From: an uncultured Sulfurovum sp.
Lineage (GTDB): Bacteria > Campylobacterota > Campylobacteria > Campylobacterales > Sulfurovaceae
Length of the DNA stretch: 10,840 bases
Direction of reading: 5' to 3'
Assembly: GCA_902727905.1 (NCBI GenBank)
Contig: CACVAR010000375.1
Span: 1-10,840 of the forward strand
Shown here: piece by piece, positions 1 to 5,448 of the stretch
How positions within the stretch are numbered: the first letter of the stretch is position 1
Layout of the letters: each line of letters opens with the position of its first letter
Position numbers and translations under genes: made by a program
The notes under the pieces: model-generated
Told to the model about the DNA's origin: nothing
Databases searched by the model: none
Seen by the model: the letters and a program-made list of their open reading frames with translations, nothing else

Positions 1-44
1 GTTAGTCCATATCCAAACAGTGTGGGTTTTAATGTAGCTTCCAT
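1..44 (-). CDS. murD: UDP-N-acetylmuramoylalanine--D-glutamate ligase, N-terminal fragment
   Basis: Only the first 14 codons and part of the 15th are inside the window; the rest lies off the left edge. Reading leftward from the ATG at 44-42 gives MEATLKPTLFGYGLT (the last codon is incomplete but can only be Thr). TLFGYG resembles the start of the MurD nucleotide-binding N-domain in Campylobacterota, where this motif is followed by T and a helix. The ATG lies 5 nt after the mraY stop codon (52-50), which is the expected mraY-murD order, so the two are probably cotranscribed and coupled. MurD adds D-glutamate to UDP-MurNAc-L-Ala in the cytoplasm. The Shine-Dalgarno is poor (CGGTAAAC inside the end of mraY). 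The call rests on a very short peptide plus conserved gene order; the identity is likely but not proven by this window alone. Confidence 0.7.
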   Translation of the reverse strand, partial: MEATLKPTLFGYGL

Positions 45-49
45 GTTGT

Positions 50-1114
50 TTACCGAATTTTGAGTGAGATAAGGGCTAAGATGTTAGATAAGAAAGCGAT
101 CATCCAAAAACGTACAATAATTTTATTTTCAGCCCATTTCTTCATCTCAAAATGGTGATGAATGGGTGCCATAAGAAAGACCCGTTTTTGTCGTAGTTTG
201 TAAGAGCCTACTTGTAAGATAACAGAAATGGTTTCAATAAGGAAAATAAAGCCTATAAGTACTAATAGAACTTCAGATTTACCAATAATGGCCATATACC
301 CTATTACCCCACCAATAGCTAAAGACCCAGTATCTCCCATAAAGATTTCTGCTGGATAACAGTTGTACCATAAAAATCCTAGTAAAGCACCAGAAAGTGT
401 AGCAGCCATTAGGGTCACTTCCCCAACACCTTTGATGTTTGGCATGTAAAGATATCCAGAAAAAATAGCATGACCTGTTAAATAAACAATAACACCTAAA
501 GTTGCTAATGAAAAGATAGAAGGAACCGTAGCTAACCCATCAAGTCCATCAGTTAGGTTTACAGCATTGGTAACAGCTAAAAAGACAAATACCCAAAATG
601 GAATGGCAAAGTAGATGCCTAAGTCAAAGAGTGGTTCTTTTAGAAAAGGAATATACATGGTTGTTGGAAAGTCTGCAACAAGTACTAAGTACATAGAAAC
701 AGAAGCACCAATAACCCCTTGGAGAAGAAGTTTTCCTCTTGCAGAGAGTCCTTGAAGGTTGTCTCCTGTTAAAATTTTTCCTAAGTCATCTTGAAATCCA
801 ACAGCAGCGAAACCAATCATTGCAATCAATCCAGCAATAACATAAGGATTTGAAAGATTTGAAGTTAACATAAGTGCTATTACGGTTGCCAATACAAAGA
901 TGGCACCACCCATAGTTGGGGTATTGGCTTTAGATGCATGGTTGGGAACATATTTGTTAATAGGTTGATGAGTTTTTTTAGAAATAGCCCATGCCATGTA
1001 CTTAGGTAATAGAAAAAGGGTAAGAAAAAAAGCGATGAAGAAACCAAAACCGGCCCGAACAGAAATGTATTGAAAAATATTGATGTCGAAATATTCGTAG
1101 AAAGCGTATAACAT
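50..1114 (-). CDS. mraY: Phospho-N-acetylmuramoyl-pentapeptide-transferase (MraY)
   Basis: A 354-residue polytopic inner-membrane enzyme that transfers phospho-MurNAc-pentapeptide from UDP to undecaprenyl phosphate, making lipid I. The length is normal for the family (about 360). Visible hallmarks are a substrate-loop region near residues 55-75 with NTPTMGG, the acidic motif NLTDGLDGLA (about residues 186-195) that binds Mg2+, the motif MGDTGSLAIGG (about 260-270), and the PIHHHFEMKKW motif near residue 320. Many hydrophobic stretches consistent with about ten membrane helices surround these. The ATG at 1114-1112 is preceded by AGGAT about 10 nt upstream on the minus strand, a reasonable ribosome binding site that supports this start. 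It is divergent from gpmI and followed by murD after 5 nt. No anomaly seen. Confidence 0.97.
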   Translation of the reverse strand: MLYAFYEYFDINIFQYISVRAGFGFFIAFFLTLFLLPKYMAWAISKKTHQPINKYVPNHASKANTPTMGGAIFVLATVIALMLTSNLSNPYVIAGLIAMIGFAAVGFQDDLGKILTGDNLQGLSARGKLLLQGVIGASVSMYLVLVADFPTTMYIPFLKEPLFDLGIYFAIPFWVFVFLAVTNAVNLTDGLDGLATVPSIFSLATLGVIVYLTGHAIFSGYLYMPNIKGVGEVTLMAATLSGALLGFLWYNCYPAEIFMGDTGSLAIGGVIGYMAIIGKSEVLLVLIGFIFLIETISVILQVGSYKLRQKRVFLMAPIHHHFEMKKWAENKIIVRFWMIAFLSNILALISLKIR

Positions 1115-1143
1115 ATAAAGTAATATCCTGATATTAGTGTCTA

Positions 1144-1173
1144 TTTAAGTAAATAAGTGTTATTTTACTTAAA
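1144..1173. promoter_or_regulatory. Perfect 10-bp inverted repeat in the mraY/gpmI divergent promoter region
   Basis: TTTAAGTAAA at 1144-1153 is repeated as its exact reverse complement TTTACTTAAA at 1164-1173, with a 10-nt spacer. The centre-to-centre distance is 20 bp, about two helical turns, so both arms face the same side of the DNA, which suits a dimeric regulator. It sits in the 87-bp gap between the two divergent genes, next to the likely promoters. The arms are AT-rich, so chance or a weak cruciform cannot be excluded. No regulator can be named. Confidence 0.4.
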
Positions 1174-1177
1174 ATTT

Positions 1178-1183
1178 TATAAA
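1178..1183 (+). promoter_or_regulatory. Candidate -10 box for gpmI
   Basis: TATAAA lies 18 nt before the gpmI ATG in a T/A-rich stretch. Transcription would start near 1190 and leave a leader of about 12 nt. No convincing -35 is visible, as is usual in Campylobacterota sigma-70 promoters. The only Shine-Dalgarno candidate is a weak AAAG at 1193-1196. Confidence 0.35.
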
Positions 1184-1201
1184 GATAGGGTCAAAGCTTA
1201 A

Positions 1202-2683
1202 ATGAAGATACAAAAAACTGTTTTAATTATTACTGATGGGATAGGTTGTAAACCTGATAGTACTTGTAATGCATTTAAGGATGCTACAAAACCAACTTAT
1301 GATAAATTGATGGAAGATGTACCTAAGACATTGATAGCAACACATGGACTAAGTGTTGGGCTACCAGAGGGACAAATGGGAAACTCAGAAGTAGGGCATA
1401 TGAGTATTGGAGCAGGTCGTATTTTGTATCAAGATCTAGTAAAAGTATCTTTAGCCATTGAAGATGGAAGCATTGAAGAAAATATAGCTTTGAATGATAC
1501 TTTAGAGAAAAGTAATCGCGTACATATTGTCGGACTTTTAAGTGATGGTGGTGTTCACTCACATATTGAACATATTATGGGGTTAGCACAACTCTCTGAG
1601 CAAAGAGGAAAAGAGGTATATTTACACCTTATTACCGATGGTCGTGATGTTTCACCAACTTCTGCAAAAACGTACATTGAACAGATAGAGAACATTTGTT
1701 CTGATAAAATCTCTATAGCAACCTTAGCTGGACGTTTTCATACCATGGACAGAGATAACCGTTGGGAACGTGTGGAGACAGGATATAATGCAATGGTTAA
1801 TGCTCAGCCTTCTACAACTTTAGATTCAAAAGCGTATGTAACTGAGAGTTATGAGAAAAATATTTTAGATGAATTTTTAGAACCAGTAGCGTTAAATGGT
1901 TATGAAGGGATGCAAGAGAATGATGCTGTTGTTATTGCAAACTTTCGTTCAGATAGAGTACGTGAAATTACCATGGCTTTGGGTAATGAAGTTTTTGATG
2001 GCTTTGAACGTGATTATTTACCCTTGAACATTACAACACTGACTAAATATGACGCGAGTTTTACACATCCAATTATGTTTGAGAAGGCTGTGCCTAAAAA
2101 TACCTTAGCTGAAGTCGTAGCTGATGCAAAGCTTTTCCAACTACATACGGCTGAAACAGAAAAATACGCTCACGTAACTTTCTTTTTAAATGGTGGAGTA
2201 GAGGAACCTGTCTTGGGTGAAAGTCGCGTGCTAATTCCTAGTCCAGATGTTAAGACATATGACATGAAACCAGAAATGTCAGCAGTAGAGGTTGGGGAAG
2301 CTGTAAGAACGGGTATGGATGAAAAGTACGAGTTGATTGTTGTTAACTTTGCCAATGGTGATATGGTAGGACATACAGGCAATTATGAAGCTGCACTTCT
2401 TGCTGTTTCTGCAGTTGATACAGAACTTGGACAGATTATTGACAAAGCAAAAGAGAATGATTACTCTATTGTTCTAACCTCCGATCATGGAAATTGTGAA
2501 GAGATGAAAGATGCAGAAGGCAATACATTAACAAATCATACTGTCGGTGATGTTTGGTGTTATGTTTTAGATAAAAATGTGAAAAGTTTAAAAGAGGGTG
2601 GAGGTTTAAATAACGTAGCTCCCACCGTATTAGAGATTATGGGGCTTGATATACCTAAAGAGATGGATGAGAGTCTAGTATAA
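1202..2683 (+). CDS. gpmI: 2,3-bisphosphoglycerate-independent phosphoglycerate mutase
   Basis: A cytosolic glycolytic/gluconeogenic enzyme that interconverts 3- and 2-phosphoglycerate through a phosphoserine intermediate and two divalent metals, usually Mn2+. The 493-residue length is slightly shorter than many homologues. All expected catalytic residues are visible. D12 is in the opening ITDG motif. The nucleophile S62 is in GNSEVGHMSIGAG. The substrate-binding TDGRD and GRFHTMDRDNRWER segments are in the inserted transferase domain. The second metal set is D387 and H391 (NGDMVGHTG), D428 and H429 (SDHGN) and H446 (TNHT). The phosphatase-like domain is thus split around the transferase domain as in the alkaline-phosphatase superfamily. 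The ATG at 1202 is favoured because D12 falls at the family's usual distance from the start. It is divergent from mraY, and gpmI next to mraY is typical of Campylobacterota. Confidence 0.97.
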   Translation: MKIQKTVLIITDGIGCKPDSTCNAFKDATKPTYDKLMEDVPKTLIATHGLSVGLPEGQMGNSEVGHMSIGAGRILYQDLVKVSLAIEDGSIEENIALNDTLEKSNRVHIVGLLSDGGVHSHIEHIMGLAQLSEQRGKEVYLHLITDGRDVSPTSAKTYIEQIENICSDKISIATLAGRFHTMDRDNRWERVETGYNAMVNAQPSTTLDSKAYVTESYEKNILDEFLEPVALNGYEGMQENDAVVIANFRSDRVREITMALGNEVFDGFERDYLPLNITTLTKYDASFTHPIMFEKAVPKNTLAEVVADAKLFQLHTAETEKYAHVTFFLNGGVEEPVLGESRVLIPSPDVKTYDMKPEMSAVEVGEAVRTGMDEKYELIVVNFANGDMVGHTGNYEAALLAVSAVDTELGQIIDKAKENDYSIVLTSDHGNCEEMKDAEGNTLTNHTVGDVWCYVLDKNVKSLKEGGGLNNVAPTVLEIMGLDIPKEMDESLV

Positions 2684-2695
2684 AAAAGCCTAATA

Positions 2696-2731
2696 TAAAT
2701 AAATACTTTTATTTTAAATTATGTTTATTTA
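2696..2731 (+). repeat. Weak AT-only inverted repeat between gpmI and the TerB-like gene
   Basis: TAAATAAA (2696-2703) and TTTATTTA (2724-2731) are perfectly complementary across a 20-nt spacer. The stem has no G or C and no following T tract, so it would be a poor intrinsic terminator. It may mark a weak transcript end for gpmI or simply AT-rich promoter DNA. The run CTATTATAAAAAATAG just after it could supply a -10 element for the next gene, giving a leader of roughly 20-25 nt before the ATG at 2772. Confidence 0.2.
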
Positions 2732-2771
2732 GCTATTATAAAAAATAGATAAAGTCACAAAGGAGACTTAT

Positions 2772-3113
2772 ATGGATACTATGCTAAAGGAATCAGTAGC
2801 TGCATTATTTTGTTATGTCATTAAATTGGATGATAAGGATTTAGATGCAGAGCGTCCTCTCTTTGCACGTTTTATGAAGCAAGATTTTGGGGTTTCAAAA
2901 GAAGAGTCATTTGCATTGCTTGATGAGGTAATGGAGAAAGATTATAATATTGATACTCAAATTTCTATGATAGCCAATGGTCTTATGAATGAGACATACA
3001 CTAAGATGTCAGTTTTAAAACAGTTAAATCATATTATTGTGAGATCAAAACTTGAAGATGAAGATTATGATCTGTTTGACAAAGTTAAGGAAGCTTTTTT
3101 CCCACATAAGTAG
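2772..3113 (+). CDS. Small TerB-like helical protein
   Basis: A 113-residue, probably all-helical, acidic cytoplasmic protein with no signal peptide or membrane segment. It reads as two similar acidic helical halves: LFCYVIKLDDKDLDAERPLF near residues 12-31, and LNHIIVRSKLEDEDYDLF near 84-101. The pattern of a hydrophobic helix, an acidic turn (D-x-D/E), then a helix is that of the TerB/COG4103 fold, in which the acidic residues can bind metal ions. No substrate can be assigned; TerB-like proteins are linked to tellurite and other stress responses, but many are housekeeping or unknown. The start at 2772 has a textbook AGGAGA Shine-Dalgarno at 2761-2766; the ATG at 2781 is a less well-spaced alternative. 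It lies between gpmI and fabG and may be expressed separately from both. Family assignment is by pattern only. Confidence 0.6.
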   Translation: MDTMLKESVAALFCYVIKLDDKDLDAERPLFARFMKQDFGVSKEESFALLDEVMEKDYNIDTQISMIANGLMNETYTKMSVLKQLNHIIVRSKLEDEDYDLFDKVKEAFFPHK

Positions 3114-3135
3114 TAGATAGAATTTATCTGTCTAC
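3113..3135 (+). terminator. Hairpin at the stop codon of the TerB-like gene
   Basis: Bases 3113-3121 pair with 3127-3135 to make a 9-bp stem (one G-T wobble) with a 5-nt loop, ATTTA. It begins at the last base of the TAG stop. No T tract follows, so it is not a canonical intrinsic terminator. It could stabilise the 3' end of the transcript or act with another factor. The next gene has its own promoter-like sequence downstream, consistent with a transcript boundary here. Confidence 0.4.
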
Positions 3136-3207
3136 AACAAACTACACAAAAATACTTCAGTCGTTTATCCCCAGACCTTTTTCATAACAATTTAACAAAC
3201 AATAAAC

Positions 3208-3235
3208 TACAATTAACCAATTTATTTCAAAAGGG
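3208..3235 (+). promoter_or_regulatory. Candidate fabG promoter -10 and ribosome binding site
   Basis: TACAAT (3208-3213) matches the TATAAT -10 consensus at five of six positions and would start transcription near 3220. AAGGG at 3231-3235 lies 6 nt before the fabG ATG and is a good Shine-Dalgarno. The 128-bp gap upstream of fabG contains this and the preceding hairpin; the stretch 3136-3207 shows nothing else recognisable. Confidence 0.45.
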
Positions 3236-3241
3236 TAATTC

Positions 3242-3985
3242 ATGAAATTTACAGGTAAAAATGTATTAGTAACAGGTTCAAGCAGAGGTATAGGGGCAGA
3301 GATAGCAAAATCTTTAGCAGGTTTTGGTCTTAAAGTATGGGTTAACTATCGTTCTGGAGAAGCTGAAGCGAAAGCTGTTCAAGCTGAGATTGTTGCAGCT
3401 GGTGGAGAAGCTGAAGTGATTGGTTTTGATGTTAGTGATGAAAAAGCATTTGTAGATGCAATGAAAAGTATCGTTGCAGCAGATGGTGAACTTGCTTATC
3501 TTGTCAATAATGCTGGTATTACTAAAGATGGTTTAGCAATGAGAATGAAGAGTGAACAGTTTATGGATGTTATAAATGCTAACTTAACATCATCATTTAT
3601 TGGATGTAGGGAAGCACTTAAAACCATGCGTAAAAAACGTTTTGGTTCTGTTGTAAATATTGCTTCTATTGTCGGTGAAACTGGAAATGCTGGTCAAACA
3701 AACTATGCTGCTTCAAAAGGTGGAACCATTGCCATGACTAAGTCATTTGCTATTGAAGCAGCTACTTCTGGAATCCGTTATAACACAATTACGCCAGGTT
3801 TCATTGCTACAGAGATGACAGAGGTATTAAAAGATGAGGTAAAAGATGCCTTTACAGCTAAAATTCCTATGGCACGTTTTGGTAATGCATCGGAAGTTGC
3901 TGAAGCAACAGCTTTTCTTTTAAGTGATCACTCTTCGTATATTACAGGTGAGACCTTAAAAGTAAATGGTGGGATGTTTATGTAA
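3242..3985 (+). CDS. fabG: 3-oxoacyl-[acyl-carrier-protein] reductase (FabG)
   Basis: An NADPH-dependent ketoreductase of type II fatty-acid synthesis that reduces 3-oxoacyl-ACP to 3-hydroxyacyl-ACP in the cytosol. The 247 residues are the standard FabG size. It is a single Rossmann-fold short-chain dehydrogenase with the cofactor loop TGSSRGIG (11-18), an adenine-binding D63, NNAG (89-92), and the full catalytic tetrad N114, S142, Y155 and K159 (YAASK). PGFIATEMT near residues 186-194 is the substrate-loop segment. Assignment to FabG rather than another SDR is supported by length, by the close fit of these motifs, and by its place near gpmI and mraY, the position of fabG in Campylobacter. 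acpP is not adjacent; a response regulator follows after 28 nt. No anomaly. Confidence 0.93.
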   Translation: MKFTGKNVLVTGSSRGIGAEIAKSLAGFGLKVWVNYRSGEAEAKAVQAEIVAAGGEAEVIGFDVSDEKAFVDAMKSIVAADGELAYLVNNAGITKDGLAMRMKSEQFMDVINANLTSSFIGCREALKTMRKKRFGSVVNIASIVGETGNAGQTNYAASKGGTIAMTKSFAIEAATSGIRYNTITPGFIATEMTEVLKDEVKDAFTAKIPMARFGNASEVAEATAFLLSDHSSYITGETLKVNGGMFM

Positions 3986-4002
3986 GTTTTTGTTAAAGCT
4001 TA

Positions 4003-4008
4003 TATAAT
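4003..4008 (+). promoter_or_regulatory. Consensus -10 box giving a leaderless start for the response regulator
   Basis: A perfect TATAAT ends 5 nt before the ATG at 4014. With the normal spacing, transcription would begin at 4014-4015, at the start codon itself. No Shine-Dalgarno is in range (the nearest, AAAG at 3995-3998, is about 15 nt away) and there is no alternative start codon compatible with an intact receiver domain. Read-through from fabG is also possible, in which case translation still lacks a binding site. Confidence 0.5.
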
Positions 4009-4013
4009 ACCTT

Positions 4014-4673
4014 ATGTATAAATTTTTAAAAGACAAAACACTCCTTTACATAGAAGATGAAAAAAGTATACGTGATAATGTAACGGAACTTCTTTCTGAT
4101 TATTTTGGCTCTTTTTATGCTGCTTCGTCAGCTGAAGAGGGCTACGAAATTTTTAAAAATAAACAAATTCATATTATTATTACTGATATTGAGATGGGGA
4201 ATATGAATGGACTTGAACTTTTAGAGAAGATTCGTGAAGAGGATAGTAAAATTCATTTGGTTGTTGTCTCAGCTCATACCAAAATAGAGTATCTTTTAGA
4301 AGCAATTCCTTTTAAATTAGAACAGTATGTCGTCAAACCCTTAAATTCTAAAAAAATTCGTGAACTTTTAAGTACATTAAATGATGCTTTTTCAGATTCA
4401 AATAGAATAATACTATCACCTACTGTTGTATTAGATAAAGAGCGTTCGATTATTGATGTTGAAGGTGAAGAGAGAGCTTTAACTACTAAAGAGAATGCTA
4501 TTTTAACTATTTTAGCAGATAAAAAAGTTATCTCTTATGATGAAATTGAGTTTTTGTGGGGTGAAGAGATAGCGAGTGATAATGCTATTCGTTCTTGTAT
4601 TAAAAAGTTACGTAAAAAGCTACCTGACAAATTATTAAAAACACGTTCTGGCTTGGGGTATTATATTGAGTAG
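4014..4673 (+). CDS. OmpR/PhoB-family response regulator
   Basis: A 219-residue two-component regulator. Residues 6-122 form a receiver domain with the acidic pair E14/D15, phosphoacceptor D58 (IITDIEMGNMNG), conserved S86 (VVVSAH) and K108 (VVKPL). Residues about 133-219 form a winged-helix DNA-binding domain of the Trans_reg_C type, with LTTKENAILTIL, the recognition-helix region NAIRSCIKKLRKKL, and the terminal wing TRSGLGYYIE. All phosphotransfer residues are intact, so it should be activated by phosphorylation and bind promoter repeats. It is 28 nt after fabG and converges with a histidine kinase on the other strand (5 bp between stops), its most likely partner. Regulation of the exporter operon beyond the kinase is inferred from position only. 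The start has no Shine-Dalgarno. Confidence 0.92.
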   Translation: MYKFLKDKTLLYIEDEKSIRDNVTELLSDYFGSFYAASSAEEGYEIFKNKQIHIIITDIEMGNMNGLELLEKIREEDSKIHLVVVSAHTKIEYLLEAIPFKLEQYVVKPLNSKKIRELLSTLNDAFSDSNRIILSPTVVLDKERSIIDVEGEERALTTKENAILTILADKKVISYDEIEFLWGEEIASDNAIRSCIKKLRKKLPDKLLKTRSGLGYYIE

Positions 4674-4678
4674 TATCG

Positions 4679-5377
4679 TTATAGTGGTAGTTTAATCGTA
4701 AAGATTGCGCCTTCGTCATTTTTAACAAAGATGGAAGCTCTAAATCGTTCTACAATAATTTTTTTAGACATATAAAGACCAAGCCCTCTTCCTTTTTGGT
4801 TTTCATTGGTACTGAAATAGGCATCAAAGATTTTATCTTTAATTTTTTCAGATATTCCTAAGCCATTGTCTTTTACTTTTAAAATTAAATCTTGCCCTTC
4901 TTCTTCTAACTGAATCATAATTTGTTTGGTAGTATTTTTTGCATCTTTCATTAATGCTTCTTTTGCATTATTAATTAAAATAATCAAGACTTGCGTGAGT
5001 TCATTTTTACGCCCAAGATACTCATAGTCATCTTCAGCATAAAAAACAATGTCAATAGCATTGGCATTAAGCATTGGCATGGTTAACTCCATGGCTTTTT
5101 CCACACTATCGTTAATGTAAAAGTTTTGTTTACTACGTTTAGGACTTAAGTAGTCAGAAAAGTCTTCAATGGTTTGGGTCATGTACTCAATAGTCTCTTC
5201 AATGGCATCAACTTTATCTTCCATATACTCTAAAGTCATATTTCCTTTTCTATAGGTCTGGTCAATATTGAGTACTAAAAGAGAGATATTATTGAGAGGT
5301 TGCTTCCATTGATGACTGATATTTCCCATCATCTCACCTACTGTTGCTAGTCTTCCTAATTCGATGTCACTTTTCAT
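4679..5377 (-). CDS. Soluble histidine kinase without a sensor domain
   Basis: A 232-residue histidine kinase core. A dimerisation/phosphoacceptor helix carries H22 in NISHQWKQPLNNI, the HQW-x-QPL form common in Campylobacterota kinases. The HATPase domain follows with the N box around N136/N137 (LINNAKEA), the G1 box DNGLGI (170-175), the F box region near FDAYFST (184-190), and the G2 box KGRGLGLYM (195-203). There is no signal peptide, membrane helix, PAS or HAMP domain. The frame upstream of the ATG holds no start codon before an in-frame stop about 14 codons away, so the sensor has not merely been missed. The protein must receive its signal through another protein or work constitutively. 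It is convergent with the response regulator and divergent from the exporter operon. It could be a shortened relict, but the catalytic core looks complete. Confidence 0.9.
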   Translation of the reverse strand: MKSDIELGRLATVGEMMGNISHQWKQPLNNISLLVLNIDQTYRKGNMTLEYMEDKVDAIEETIEYMTQTIEDFSDYLSPKRSKQNFYINDSVEKAMELTMPMLNANAIDIVFYAEDDYEYLGRKNELTQVLIILINNAKEALMKDAKNTTKQIMIQLEEEGQDLILKVKDNGLGISEKIKDKIFDAYFSTNENQKGRGLGLYMSKKIIVERFRASIFVKNDEGAIFTIKLPL

Positions 5378-5389
5378 ACAATGATTGTA
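5377..5389. promoter_or_regulatory. 13-bp perfect palindrome over the histidine kinase start and -10
   Basis: TACAATGATTGTA is a perfect 6-1-6 inverted repeat. Its right half, read on the minus strand, is TACAAT, a good -10 box whose last base lies 7 nt from the A of the kinase ATG at 5377. A TTAAAA at a 17-bp spacing upstream (5412-5407, minus) matches four of six -35 bases. Transcription would therefore start at or next to the ATG, giving a leaderless mRNA, and a protein bound here would block it. No Shine-Dalgarno is present. Confidence 0.4.
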
Positions 5390-5418
5390 ACATAAGATTT
5401 GTGACGTTTTAATTGACT
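5385..5418 (+). repeat. Three TTG(T)xAC direct repeats at 14-bp intervals, candidate regulator box
   Basis: TTGTAAC (5385-5391), TTGTGAC (5399-5405) and the shorter TTGAC (5413-5417) start exactly 14 bp apart on the same strand. The third is also the core of the exporter -35 box. Direct repeats just upstream of and overlapping a -35 are how OmpR-family activators commonly bind, so the neighbouring response regulator is a natural candidate. The period of 14 is not the usual 10-11 bp, and the motif is short. Confidence 0.35.
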
Positions 5419-5441
5419 ATTTACAGATATTATATTATGAT
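5413..5441 (+). promoter_or_regulatory. Sigma-70 promoter of the type I secretion operon
   Basis: TTGACT (5413-5418; five of six consensus) is followed by a 17-bp spacer and TATGAT (5436-5441; five of six). This is the best -35/-10 pair in the window. The expected transcription start is 5448, one base before the TolC ATG at 5449, and no Shine-Dalgarno precedes the ATG, so the operon mRNA would be leaderless or nearly so. The TATATT at 5431-5436 is an alternative -10 with a slightly longer leader. Confidence 0.6.
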
Positions 5442-5448
5442 GTAATTT

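Noticed and set aside
1323..1562. Minus-strand open frame inside gpmI
   Set aside because: Low-complexity His/Leu-rich translation with no family resemblance; it lies wholly within an intact, motif-complete gene.
2170..2382. Minus-strand open frame inside gpmI
   Set aside because: Antisense shadow over catalytic-domain codons, no start signal or recognisable domain.
4640..4720. Bidirectional terminator between the convergent regulator and kinase genes
   Set aside because: Only 5 bp separate the stops, and I could find no convincing stem with a T tract on either strand.
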